Positions 1 through 8,303 of a stretch of DNA of 21,270 bases are shown here, piece by piece. The DNA comes from a virus, in IMG/VR virus record IMGVR_UViG_3300010883_000607, positions 1-21,270 of that record. One strand, written 5' to 3'. The notes below the pieces were generated by a model. The model ran no database searches. It was given only the letters and a program-made list of their open reading frames with translations, and was not told the DNA's origin. Position 1 is the first letter of the stretch. Each line of letters starts with the position of its first letter. The translations under genes were made by a program, and so were the position numbers.

Positions 1-1687
1 CTCTCAAGCTTTCATCTGATGTCTCGTTTAATATTTTCTTAAATGTTACAGCTAGTTGTGCTATACTTGCAGGGTTACCATCAGACGCTAATCCTGCTTG
101 TGCTAGTAGTTCTTTAAATTTTACAAAAGATACTTGATATAACTGTGATGTTATAAACGATCTATTGATTCTCATTGTCTTTCTAACTTCAGTTAACTTT
201 TCTGAATCATGCTTTATTGCATCTTTTCCTAATTGCTCTCTAACTAAGTAATCTGCAGCTTTTTTAATTTGTGAACGTAAAATATTTAAAGGGACAGAAT
301 TATATAAGTAAATTGGTACACTTTTAAGATCAGAATTGCCACCCATACAAGCTAATGAAACATCAATGCTTACTGTATTGTCTCCACCAAAACTAAAGTT
401 ACTTGACCTTACTGTAAACATACCTACGTCTCTTAAACAATTTAATAATCTACCTATATCATTATCGCTATTGGGATCGCCGTCAGGATGTGACCAGCCA
501 TACTCAATTAACATTTTAGTCATTCCAAATTGTTCAGGTGCAATCAAAGGTGCAATGTCTTTAAGTCTAGAACGATCATGTAATGTTAGTGATAATGATG
601 CTGTTTTAGATTGTAACAGTTGTTGTCCTGCACTGGCAATTGTTGTACTAAAACTATCTATTGTTAAAAAGGGAGCGATTGGTTCTAAGATTTTCTTTCC
701 AGATATTGATGCGTCGCCGGATGAAACACTAGAATTCCTTACATTTGCATTACTTAAAGTTTGCGGTCCAGTAAATATTTCCATACCTGCAGTTACAACT
801 TTTCCTAATACTTTGTCTGTACTGTCAAAACCTAGCGGCTGGCTTCTCGCTATGCCTGCATTGTCATCATAATCAAATCTATTTTTATTTGCAGCTGCTT
901 TAAAGTATCTTAAGAAGCTTACTTGATTAAGAGTATTAACCCCTTGTGAATTTTCAGGTGTGATTATTGTTATATTAAGATAAGGTTGGCATCTTGACAT
1001 TTCTAACGGTGTTACTGCGTTAAAAAATAAGTTGATTAAATCAGAATTTCTATTTGCAATTCCAAACTTAGATCCTTTTACAACAATAGCACCCAAGCTT
1101 GGAGACTTAAATCGATCTGGGGACTTTGGCTGCTGGTTAATAACTATTTGTGCTAATCTTACGGGTGACTCGCCTTTAATTGATGCAGTCTTGCCTAAAA
1201 TGGGAACGCCTTCATTATCGTATAGCGTTTCACCTTTTTCATTTACTGCATGCGCTTCTGATACGAGTAAGTTTACAACTGGTTTGACTATGTCTTTTGT
1301 ACTCATTGGCCCCGTTCGTGTAGATCTATAAGCGCTTGGATCATAATCCGCTGTAATTACAGGTGTTAGACTGTTAATCATGACATCTGGTTCGTATAAC
1401 ACTTCAAAGATCTTTTCAGAATTTACTGGCAGCCCTTTAGGGAATGCAGCTCCTCCCATAATATCTCGTAAAAAATATGCGCCTGTTGTTGTGTCTAATA
1501 AACCTTGTTTGATACCTACAATCTGTTCAATGTCACTACGATCAGGTGCTATACCTTCAGAAAATGGTAACTGTAAAATTTCCATTTCAGGGCTAGACAT
1601 GCCTTTAAACATTTTTTTACCTGATGTCAGCTCAGAAATTAATTGTCTAATTAAGACTGCCCTTAAATAATAGTCTGATATACTCAT
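1..1687 (-). CDS. Baseplate/tail hub protein, gp27/gpD-like (partial, 3' end beyond left edge)
   Basis: This frame opens with ATG at 1687 and stays open for 562 codons to the window edge, so the C-terminus is missing. Its start overlaps the TGA of the upstream 97-residue gene (ATGA), which suggests translational coupling; only a weak GGA lies upstream. Residues about 365-405 read LHDRSRLKDIAPL...MLIEYGWSHPDG. I recognise this pattern from phage baseplate-hub proteins of the gp27/late-control-D type, in which a strand-rich domain forms the ring below the tail tube. The protein is mostly soluble beta-rich sequence with no signal peptide or membrane segment. Position at the end of a tape measure - hub - LysM-like series fits a hub. 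The hub role is inference from these motifs and context; the missing part could carry a lysozyme or spike-binding region. Confidence 0.6.
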   Translation of the reverse strand, partial: MSISDYYLRAVLIRQLISELTSGKKMFKGMSSPEMEILQLPFSEGIAPDRSDIEQIVGIKQGLLDTTTGAYFLRDIMGGAAFPKGLPVNSEKIFEVLYEPDVMINSLTPVITADYDPSAYRSTRTGPMSTKDIVKPVVNLLVSEAHAVNEKGETLYDNEGVPILGKTASIKGESPVRLAQIVINQQPKSPDRFKSPSLGAIVVKGSKFGIANRNSDLINLFFNAVTPLEMSRCQPYLNITIITPENSQGVNTLNQVSFLRYFKAAANKNRFDYDDNAGIARSQPLGFDSTDKVLGKVVTAGMEIFTGPQTLSNANVRNSSVSSGDASISGKKILEPIAPFLTIDSFSTTIASAGQQLLQSKTASLSLTLHDRSRLKDIAPLIAPEQFGMTKMLIEYGWSHPDGDPNSDNDIGRLLNCLRDVGMFTVRSSNFSFGGDNTVSIDVSLACMGGNSDLKSVPIYLYNSVPLNILRSQIKKAADYLVREQLGKDAIKHDSEKLTEVRKTMRINRSFITSQLYQVSFVKFKELLAQAGLASDGNPASIAQLAVTFKKILNETSDESLR

Positions 1688-1977
1688 GCAATTAATCCAA
1701 TTGCAATATTTGGCTGGGTTGGTATTCTAATTATAGTTCCTGGTGGTACTTGTAAACCCCAGCCAATTCCGCTAGCTGCACCTATGATCCACCATAATGT
1801 TGAGTCATTATAGTACATTCCTGCTAAGTGATCTAATCGTTGTGACTGCTCTAGGACCAATGTAGTATAATCAATTTCTCTATTTTCTACTGCACTGTAA
1901 ATCTTAAATGCATTGCACGAACTTACTCCCCTATTTGATTCTATTCTTTTTGAAAAAGCGTATCTACCTAATCCCAT
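1684..1977 (-). CDS. LysM-like baseplate protein (gp53 / tail protein X type)
   Basis: A 97-residue protein. Residues about 45-90 (RLDHLAGMYYNDSTLWWIIG, then GWGLQVPPGTIIRIP) form a compact LysM-like fold of the kind seen in T4 gp53 and in tail protein X of P2-like phages: a helix with a YYxDxxLWW motif, then a P-P-G-T turn and a short strand. In such phages the protein joins the hub to the baseplate wedge. The start is well supported, since AGGAG lies 7 bases before the ATG. The gene begins 2 bases after the TAA of the 1194-residue gene and its TGA overlaps the next ATG, so it sits in a tight operon. Residues 1-44 are not recognised. Confidence 0.7.
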   Translation of the reverse strand: MGLGRYAFSKRIESNRGVSSCNAFKIYSAVENREIDYTTLVLEQSQRLDHLAGMYYNDSTLWWIIGAASGIGWGLQVPPGTIIRIPTQPNIAIGLIA

Positions 1978-1979
1978 TA

Positions 1980-4900
1980 TTAATCTCCTGATGTCTTCTT
2001 GCTAGTTCTAAAAGTAGATCTAGCAGAATTTTTATAATTAAACTCTGACATAGTGCCGTCATCATCATGTGGATCGCCTGCAACTGATCTCATAACATCT
2101 CCAACATTATAAAGTGGCGCACGATTATATCCGCTATGATCTAACCCAGGTGGAAGATCATGAATAACGTTAACTTGAAATGAAATTTTACATCCCATGG
2201 GCGCGCGAGAATTCCAGTCTGTTTCCCAGTTAAAGTCAGCATCCAACCAATTAAAACTTAGCCCACTTAATGCGCCTGCTAAGCCTCTACCCTTTGTTGT
2301 ATCAAATGCACGAACTATTGGATTATTTTTAGCTAACATAAATTTACCTTCTGTGGGTAACGCTCTATCAGCTATTTTATCGACAAGATCAGTGCCGATC
2401 CCTGCAGCAATTGATGCTTCCCTTGCAACATTTTGTACTAGCCCTAGTGCGCCTCTTGGATCCAGAAAAGTAGGCATTACAAAAGTATTAAACAAAGCTG
2501 TCGGTGAAGGAAGAATATCTTCATGATAAACTTTAAACATTTTAAAAGCTACTTCTATAGGCGCAGTTAAATCTATAATCATTACATCATAAATTGTCCT
2601 ATTGGGATTAAAATTTATTCTTTGCTGTTTTTTAAATGTCGGCGATGATGAAAAAGTACTTGATGAACCTAGCGTTACGCTTGGTCTATCTTTAAATTTT
2701 GAATGTCCTAAAATTAAAATATTGACCGGTCTGTTAACTAAATAGGTTTTTCCATTATCAGAACACAAGTATCCTTTTGACGTATGTTTAAGTAAGGCTC
2801 GCAGACCTTTGCTGTAGCCCTTTGCATTAATTGTAGACATTGTTGTGTTAAATGTATCATTCTTTGAAGCGTAGTCCATTGCAGCTGTTTTAAGCCCTTC
2901 TATGTTAAATGCCACAGGTTGTGCAACTTCTTTAGGATTATCAGGACTCTTCATTTGATTTAGTATTATTGCAGAACCCAATGGGTTAATAGCACCGTTT
3001 GGAAGAAAGTTACTAGCTAAATTTCTTAATGAGCTTCGTTCTACCCATTCAATAGGAGAAGCAAAGATTGCATAGAATAAAATTGCAGCTAAATCTTTAT
3101 ACGCGTTTGCCATAAACTTACCAGCTCTTCTAAGCGCGCCTAGTTCGCTAGGCGCTTTTTCTCCTTCTCCGGTAGGGTCAGCGATGATGTTATCACCATC
3201 ACCTATTCCAAAGATTCTTGCTAAGTTAAATTTAGAATAATTTGACTTAATAACGTCACCTACTCTAATTCTAATAATAGGTGATGCGCCCATTACTTGA
3301 CTAAACGGTTGCGTAAAATTATTTGTTTTACCTACTAGCTGTGTTCCTTTTGTCCATTGTGGATAAAATAAAGTAGTAAGCTTATTAATTTTATACCACA
3401 TTGTATTAAAGTCTTCTTTTGATGTTGCAAATAAAGTAAAACCTACTTGTAATGTTCTAGATGTAGAACCAAAAATTTGTACCGGATCCATTCTTCCGTA
3501 CCCAGGCGTTGAATTCCACGTTGTATTATAATTGTCCTGCAGCTGATTTAAAAATGCATGAAAAGAAATAATCTCATTTGTTCTCAAGTCGTGTATGTAA
3601 AAAGGAACATACTCTGCGTCTAGTCTATCTTCTAATCTTTTTACAACATCTTGAGGTATTCTATTGTATGATCCATCTAACTTTTCGCTTAAGAAAGTAT
3701 TGTTAATCATTGATGAACCTAACATACCTTTCATTGGATTTGTGCCTACTGATAGGTTACTTAGAGATGTAACAGCTCTTACAATGTTTTTAGGAAGCAT
3801 GTACATCGACGGTGTTGAATTTTGTGCCCAGCTTAAACTTAATTGATTTAAGCCGTCAGCTGCTCTACTCTTACTAACTCTTGTGCCCGGGCCATCTGGT
3901 AATGCATCGACATTAAATGGATTAATTGTTGTATTTATTGCACTAATTCGCTTGTCACCGCCTGTCCTTTTAAGAAATATATCACCTATTGTTGCTGCAA
4001 CATTTAAAAAACGAATAAAGGGTGTGTCTAAAACTTCCTGCAATGTTGCTGCCAAAGTTTGTGATGTAAACTCAGCTACGTCATATGACTTATTTTCTGA
4101 AAGTGCTTCAATAGCACTTGTAGCACTTTTAAGTAATGATGATGAAACTGCCAGCCAAAATCCATGTGCTTGTGTAATAAAATCGTACTCTTTTGTCTTT
4201 GATATACTACTAGTATCTTCACCAAAAAATACTTTTATTCCCATTTCTACACAGTCAGAGTATGGATAGTCTGTAATTGTTAGTACATTTTTCATTAAAA
4301 AGTCAATTTTTTCTGATAGAACAGGACGATTTCTACCATAGTTATAGGGACCTGATCCTTCATACCTCTGCTGTTTTGAAACATAATTATCATCTGATTC
4401 ACCGCTATTTAGAGAGCCTATGTTGCCTTTATTTTGATCAAAAAGCGTGCCTAATAAGTCTCTAAAAGAGCTAACAGCATTAACTAATGCAATAATTGAT
4501 GCTGCTGCTTTTAATTTTGCCATTACGCCTGATGATTTCTTAAATGGCATTGCAGGGCTGTACGTTGATCCAAAACTTTTAGAGTTAGAAGCCTCAGGAT
4601 CATTTGGAAGAAATGTTCCCTTTCCATCACGTGTTGAATAGCCTGTAGTGCCTGCAGGGAATCCTTTTGCATTTTTTGCTCTAAGTAAAGATGCATCTCT
4701 TTTAAGATATCCAAAAGAATCGTATGTATTAGTATCAGAATCTCCCATTTGTGCCATTGACTCTATATCACTAATATCTGGACTGTCAGCTGGTGTATCA
4801 GAGTTATCAAAACCCACTGCTTTATAAATTAAACTAGCACCGATACTTTTAAGTTGATCAATTGTTATAGCTTTTAAATTTTTCTGATAATCTCCAAATT

Positions 4901-5564
4901 CAACTTGTGAGCTTAAAGTTCCTTGCCCGTCTTTACCTGATTCAAAAGTTTTTTGACTTGCATCTTGATCTGCGAATGTGTCGCCTGCAGGTGTATTGCT
5001 AAATCTATTGTTTCGCCTAAGCTCTTCTTGAATTGCCTTAATAACTTTATTTGTTGTATCGGGATTTTTGTTTGCATTAGTTTTGCCAGACTTATCTAAA
5101 GGTGAACCTTCAATGTCTTTTAATAGTGAATGAGCTGTACTGTCCTTGCCAGTTTTGTCAAGAATGTCTTGCAAAGTATGTTGCTCATTTTGAAATTTGC
5201 CACTATCAGAATACATGCTTAGCGTTTGTGCCAAAGTTGTGCCTTGTTTTACAAAAACACTCTCTGCACCTTGATCATCTGCAAGTGTTAAGCTATCGCC
5301 TCTATTTGAAGGTGCAGCTTTTTCATTACTAGGCTTTATTTTAAATTCATTTGTAGATGCTTCTATAAGGTAGCTTAAGTAGTCACCTAACAAACCGTTT
5401 GATGTATTGTCCAAATCTAATAAGTGCTCACCTGTACCTGTGTCAGTACCTAGATCGTCGCCGGCATGAGCATAGTCACCATCAGTTCTAATATTATAAG
5501 ATATTCTATTTGCTGTAGAACCCATACGATTAGATAAAAAATCTTTAAGTGTCGGTCTTGACAT
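1980..5564 (-). CDS. Large baseplate/tail-hub structural protein (1194 aa)
   Basis: The longest frame opens at 5573, but AGGAGG directly abuts that ATG; the next ATG (5564, MSRPTLKDFL) is 9 bases from it and is chosen. Residues about 30-340 are hydrophilic and rich in D, S, T, G, N and K, so probably disordered or extended. Residues about 348-375 are a hydrophobic Ala/Ile/Leu helix. Residues about 650-740 (FYIHDLRTNEIISFHAFL, later GSTSRTLQVGFTLFATSKED and KINKLTTLFYPQW) and the end (about 1140-1170, HDLPPGLDHSGYNRAPLYN) resemble large structural proteins of other myoviruses that I associate with the tail tube end or hub. It overlaps the upstream 75-residue gene by 20 bases and is followed at once by the LysM-like gene. 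A baseplate role is inferred; the exact T4 counterpart (gp48, gp54 or none) is unclear. Confidence 0.55.
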   Translation of the reverse strand: MSRPTLKDFLSNRMGSTANRISYNIRTDGDYAHAGDDLGTDTGTGEHLLDLDNTSNGLLGDYLSYLIEASTNEFKIKPSNEKAAPSNRGDSLTLADDQGAESVFVKQGTTLAQTLSMYSDSGKFQNEQHTLQDILDKTGKDSTAHSLLKDIEGSPLDKSGKTNANKNPDTTNKVIKAIQEELRRNNRFSNTPAGDTFADQDASQKTFESGKDGQGTLSSQVEFGDYQKNLKAITIDQLKSIGASLIYKAVGFDNSDTPADSPDISDIESMAQMGDSDTNTYDSFGYLKRDASLLRAKNAKGFPAGTTGYSTRDGKGTFLPNDPEASNSKSFGSTYSPAMPFKKSSGVMAKLKAAASIIALVNAVSSFRDLLGTLFDQNKGNIGSLNSGESDDNYVSKQQRYEGSGPYNYGRNRPVLSEKIDFLMKNVLTITDYPYSDCVEMGIKVFFGEDTSSISKTKEYDFITQAHGFWLAVSSSLLKSATSAIEALSENKSYDVAEFTSQTLAATLQEVLDTPFIRFLNVAATIGDIFLKRTGGDKRISAINTTINPFNVDALPDGPGTRVSKSRAADGLNQLSLSWAQNSTPSMYMLPKNIVRAVTSLSNLSVGTNPMKGMLGSSMINNTFLSEKLDGSYNRIPQDVVKRLEDRLDAEYVPFYIHDLRTNEIISFHAFLNQLQDNYNTTWNSTPGYGRMDPVQIFGSTSRTLQVGFTLFATSKEDFNTMWYKINKLTTLFYPQWTKGTQLVGKTNNFTQPFSQVMGASPIIRIRVGDVIKSNYSKFNLARIFGIGDGDNIIADPTGEGEKAPSELGALRRAGKFMANAYKDLAAILFYAIFASPIEWVERSSLRNLASNFLPNGAINPLGSAIILNQMKSPDNPKEVAQPVAFNIEGLKTAAMDYASKNDTFNTTMSTINAKGYSKGLRALLKHTSKGYLCSDNGKTYLVNRPVNILILGHSKFKDRPSVTLGSSSTFSSSPTFKKQQRINFNPNRTIYDVMIIDLTAPIEVAFKMFKVYHEDILPSPTALFNTFVMPTFLDPRGALGLVQNVAREASIAAGIGTDLVDKIADRALPTEGKFMLAKNNPIVRAFDTTKGRGLAGALSGLSFNWLDADFNWETDWNSRAPMGCKISFQVNVIHDLPPGLDHSGYNRAPLYNVGDVMRSVAGDPHDDDGTMSEFNYKNSARSTFRTSKKTSGD

Positions 5565-5772
5565 TCGTATCATCCTCCTGAATAATTGAATCTAGTGTAT
5601 CTATAAGTTCAGCTTGCTGTTTTTCAGAATTTTTAATTCCTTCTATCATTAATTGAAAGAATTGTAGCTTATCATCAAGCAGACTAATATGTTCTTCAAG
5701 CTCATTCTTTTCGTCATCATTCAATTTCCAATCTTCAAAGTATTCCTGTAGTTGTTTTTTTATCTTTCCCAT
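5545..5772 (-). CDS. Small coiled-coil protein of unknown function (75 aa)
   Basis: I do not recognise a family. The protein is highly charged and helical: residues about 5-65 carry spaced Leu/Ile/Phe (LQEYFEDWKL, LEEHISLLDDKLQFFQLMI, LIDTLDSIIQ) consistent with two antiparallel or tandem coiled-coil helices, followed by an acidic tail. It lacks a signal peptide or membrane helix. GAGAG upstream of the ATG is a modest ribosome binding site. It lies 14 bases after the tape-measure stop and its end overlaps the start of the 1194-residue gene, so it is cotranscribed with both. By position it might chaperone the tape measure or hub, but the sequence alone does not show this. Confidence 0.65.
   Translation of the reverse strand: MGKIKKQLQEYFEDWKLNDDEKNELEEHISLLDDKLQFFQLMIEGIKNSEKQQAELIDTLDSIIQEDDTNVKTDT
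5574..5579 (-). promoter_or_regulatory. Ribosome binding site AGGAGG fixing the 5564 start
   Basis: A perfect AGGAGG on the minus strand touches the ATG at 5573 with no spacer but is 9 bases from the ATG at 5564. Only the second can use it. The site lies inside the end of the upstream 75-residue gene. Confidence 0.8.
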
Positions 5773-5786
5773 ATCTAACTCTCATT

Positions 5787-8000
5787 TTATTGTACATTTG
5801 TACTATTCAAAGACTCACCATCAGATCCGACCCAGTCAACTAATGATTTTCCGATGGCTTCTTTATCTAATGTTATATTTCCTTGTATTTCTAGCTTTGG
5901 AGGTATGTTCAACACAGATGTTTGAACTGATTTTGCAATTGTTTTAAAGTGCTCTAAAAGTTCCTTAATGTCAAGCATCTGTTGATGAATCTTATGATCT
6001 ATTTGTGATTGCATTTCGCCTATTTGCGTAGAAGCACCCGCAACAGCAGCATCAATTTCTGGTAAAACTTTTACACCAACTTCAACTTCATCTGGTAGCG
6101 TTTCTGCAAAATCCAGCCTAAGATTAAATTGTTCCGACATACCTTTTGCTAATGCCTCAGCAATAAAACCACCAGCAGACTCAGCAGCATCAACCATAGG
6201 TTGATAAAATTTTGGTGCTGAGTGTTCTACTGTTAGCTCTTTATAAACACCCAATTCCATCAATCTAGTTTTTGCTTCTTTGCCAAACCCTTTTGCTACA
6301 CCGTCAGCCATTCCTTCGCCTGCTTTCAAAGCTCCCATTCCCAAATCTTTTATAAATTGTGATGCACTAAACGCTTCATTCTCTCCAGCTTTTATCATTC
6401 CTGCTGCAAGGCCTTTTTCTAATGTTACAGCGGCTGCATTACTCATTCCTTGTTTTTCAAATGCTGCTACCCATTGATTTTCATCTACTGAATTTTCAAT
6501 AAACGAAGCAGTTTCATCAAATCCTTCCTTAATTGTTTTAGACATTTCTTTATTAAGTGTGCCAATAGACTGTTGCATTTCTTTATTAAAGCCTTGCATT
6601 GAATCTCTTAGCTGCTGAATTCTTTTGGGTCCTACCTCATTAAATAGTAAACTATTTAATGTTGCCTCATTTAGATCGTCAATAGACTTTTCAGTATACT
6701 TTGCTTGCTCAATCATATCACTAAATGCAGTTGTTAAATCAGCTTCATCAGTAGCTTCAGTAAGCTCATCCATAGTCATCAATAGATCTTCACCAAAGAA
6801 TTGATCTACTTCTGTGGCTTTCATACTAAGCGTACTGGCAATCATGTTTCTCTGGGCTTTTGATAGATCATCCATCGCGATGCCTTGCTCATCGAATGAA
6901 TCTCGAAGTCTATGTAAGAATGCTTCCTCATCCTCATTTGCTAATTGCATCATCTCCATTGCATCTAAGTGGACACCGAACACTGACGTTAAGTCACTAA
7001 TTGCAGAAGCAGCAGATTCAAATGACATAAACTTATTAACCATCGATCCAAATGATTGATAGCTTACACCCATCATGTCTAATGATGATACAATTCTTGC
7101 AGCTTCATCAACTTGTATGTCACCAAAGTTTTGCACATCAAGAATTATTTCTTTTATTCCATTCGAAATAACTTTATAAGACTGGCCGGTTGCTGCTGAA
7201 ATAGACTTAGAGTAAGCGCTGACTTCTTCTAGTAAACTATTACTAGCTTCTCCAGTTCGACGTATATTTTCTTGCATAAGATCAGCAACTTCTGTCTGTT
7301 CAAGTCCCAAACCTTTTGCATACGTCACCATCTCAATGCGTTGTTTATTGCCCATTTCATTGATCTTTAACATATTGCGATCAAAGAACTGATTCATTAA
7401 TGCCTCTTCAGCGCGCGTCATCTCTCTTCTATCTTCAAAAACCCTAGATAGAATGTCAGTCTGCTTATTTGTGTTAGGAATAAGTGCCTTAAGTGAATCA
7501 TCAAGAACACTTAAGTCTGCATTGCCGTAAACGTACTGGACACTTTCACCAAGCTCCATCATGTTTTTAACAGTTTCATTAGTAACGTTATCTAGATCTT
7601 GCATCCCTCCAAATGTGTCATAAATTGGATCATAAATTCTTTTTGAGAATATTGCTAAATTATTAATTGAAGTGTCCAGTGCTTCAAATGCTTTAAAGGC
7701 ATCACTAACCATGACAAGTGTACTATCAGCAAAAGCGCCTAAGTCACTCAAATGATCTTTTTTATCTTTGCTACTTGCTAATAATAGATCTCTTTCCTGC
7801 TTGCTGAAGTCTTCATTGCTGACTCCTTTTATTTCAGGTACATTATTATTAGGCTGAATAACATTTGCTTGCAGGTTTTGTTTGGGTGGACCCTGTTTGA
7901 GTGCTTTGTTTATTCCATCAAGTGTACTATCTAAACTTTTAAAAAACCTAGATTCTCTTAGTGCCTTTTCTATTGCAATTGCTAATTTAGTTTCATCCAT
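5787..8000 (-). CDS. Tail tape-measure protein (737 aa)
   Basis: A long, almost entirely helical soluble protein, as expected for the ruler that fills the tail tube and sets its length. Residues about 215-410 form the recognisable core: EQTEVADLMQENIRRTGEAS, SKSISAATGQSYKVISNGIK, then FGVHLDAMEMMQLANEDEEA. I know this pattern from tape-measure proteins of large T4-like myoviruses. The N-terminal 90 residues are charged and Gln/Asn-rich; the C-terminal part ends in a short strand-like segment (LEIQGNITLDKEAIG). T4 gp29 has 590 residues, so a somewhat longer tail is possible. AAGGA about 11 bases upstream serves the ATG. It follows the frameshifted chaperone frame by 35 bases, the classical chaperone-then-tape-measure order. 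Confidence 0.8.
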   Translation of the reverse strand: MDETKLAIAIEKALRESRFFKSLDSTLDGINKALKQGPPKQNLQANVIQPNNNVPEIKGVSNEDFSKQERDLLLASSKDKKDHLSDLGAFADSTLVMVSDAFKAFEALDTSINNLAIFSKRIYDPIYDTFGGMQDLDNVTNETVKNMMELGESVQYVYGNADLSVLDDSLKALIPNTNKQTDILSRVFEDRREMTRAEEALMNQFFDRNMLKINEMGNKQRIEMVTYAKGLGLEQTEVADLMQENIRRTGEASNSLLEEVSAYSKSISAATGQSYKVISNGIKEIILDVQNFGDIQVDEAARIVSSLDMMGVSYQSFGSMVNKFMSFESAASAISDLTSVFGVHLDAMEMMQLANEDEEAFLHRLRDSFDEQGIAMDDLSKAQRNMIASTLSMKATEVDQFFGEDLLMTMDELTEATDEADLTTAFSDMIEQAKYTEKSIDDLNEATLNSLLFNEVGPKRIQQLRDSMQGFNKEMQQSIGTLNKEMSKTIKEGFDETASFIENSVDENQWVAAFEKQGMSNAAAVTLEKGLAAGMIKAGENEAFSASQFIKDLGMGALKAGEGMADGVAKGFGKEAKTRLMELGVYKELTVEHSAPKFYQPMVDAAESAGGFIAEALAKGMSEQFNLRLDFAETLPDEVEVGVKVLPEIDAAVAGASTQIGEMQSQIDHKIHQQMLDIKELLEHFKTIAKSVQTSVLNIPPKLEIQGNITLDKEAIGKSLVDWVGSDGESLNSTNVQ

Positions 8001-8017
8001 AATAAGATTTATCCTTA

Positions 8018-8034
8018 CTTTAAATTAAATAGGT
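8018..8034 (-). promoter_or_regulatory. Repeated AT-rich element before the tape-measure gene
   Basis: In the 35-base gap before the tape-measure gene the minus strand reads CCTATTTAATTTAAAG. A near copy, CCTATTTAATATAAAAG, lies before the gp13-like gene (19580-19596). Both sit just upstream of a start codon. A promoter or transcript-processing role is possible but unproven. Confidence 0.25.
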
Positions 8035-8035
8035 C

Positions 8036-8296
8036 TTAGGATGATTTCTGTGCTAATTTCTTTCCAACTAAATCTTCAAATTTATTTAGCTCGCTAACGT
8101 TAAGCGGTTTAGGACTATCTGTAGAAGCATTACCCTTTTTTTCATTAACCATTCTGAAATGCTTAGACAGGCGTTCTATGAACCACCTTCTATAGCGAAT
8201 AGGTAGTTCTTTCACCTCTTTATAATTCATCCCGAGGTGGAGCTGGAGGGCGAAGCTTTCTTCTAGGAAAGCCTCTCTCCAGCTATGTACTGGGCC
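8036..8296 (-). CDS. Frameshift-expressed C-terminal extension of the gp26-like tail assembly protein
   Basis: This frame is open from 8311 and its first usable ATG is at 8230 (64 residues, MNYKEVKELP...). That ATG has no ribosome binding site: the preceding bases are C-rich. The frame is open without a stop between the T-run of the upstream gene and this ATG, and the 22 codons in between read like real protein (GPVHSWREAFLEESFALQLH). The joined sequence WREAFLEES...LPIRYRRWFIERLSKHF looks like one helical domain, as in the second part of tail-assembly chaperones. I therefore call it the second half of a fused product of about 349-350 residues. The fused protein would help load the tape measure, whose gene follows. 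Independent translation from 8230 remains possible but is less likely. Confidence 0.75.
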   Translation of the reverse strand, partial: GPVHSWREAFLEESFALQLHLGMNYKEVKELPIRYRRWFIERLSKHFRMVNEKKGNASTDSPKPLNVSELNKFEDLVGKKLAQKSS

Positions 8297-8303
8297 AAAA
8301 AAA
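8241..8303 (-). promoter_or_regulatory. Programmed frameshift signal: T7 slippery run plus two-tier hairpin
   Basis: On the minus strand GAA TTT TTT TGG (T-run 8303-8297) precedes the TAG of the gp26-like gene (8285-8283). Twelve bases beyond the run starts a hairpin: an outer 8-bp stem (AGCTGGAG 8284-8277 with CTCCAGCT 8248-8241) and an inner 6-bp stem (GCTTTC 8272-8267 with GAAAGC 8260-8255, loop CTAGAA). The other frame has a TAA at 8314-8312, so a shift must fall between 8311 and 8286, exactly where the T-run lies. A +1 slip, or a -2 slip of tRNA-Phe on TTT, gives the same downstream frame. Confidence 0.75.

Noticed and set aside
336-872. Plus-strand open frame of 178 residues, plus similar plus-strand frames elsewhere (1032-1331, 3883-4269, 16006-16314, 20267-20557)
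   Set aside because: Each lies antisense within a clear minus-strand structural gene, has no ribosome binding site or family pattern, and shows the skewed composition of a shadow frame.
4523-4714. Minus-strand frame of 63 residues inside the 1194-residue gene
   Set aside because: It is an out-of-frame overlap within a continuous larger gene, with no start signal or recognisable content.
8036-8230. Independent 64-residue gene starting at ATG 8230
   Set aside because: The bases before the ATG are C-rich with no Shine-Dalgarno match, and the frame continues upstream to the T-run with protein-like sequence. Kept only as a less likely alternative.
8241-8284. Hairpin after the gp26-like stop read as a terminator
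   Set aside because: No T-tract follows it, the open second frame runs through it, and the tape-measure gene downstream would be cut off; a frameshift stimulator fits better.
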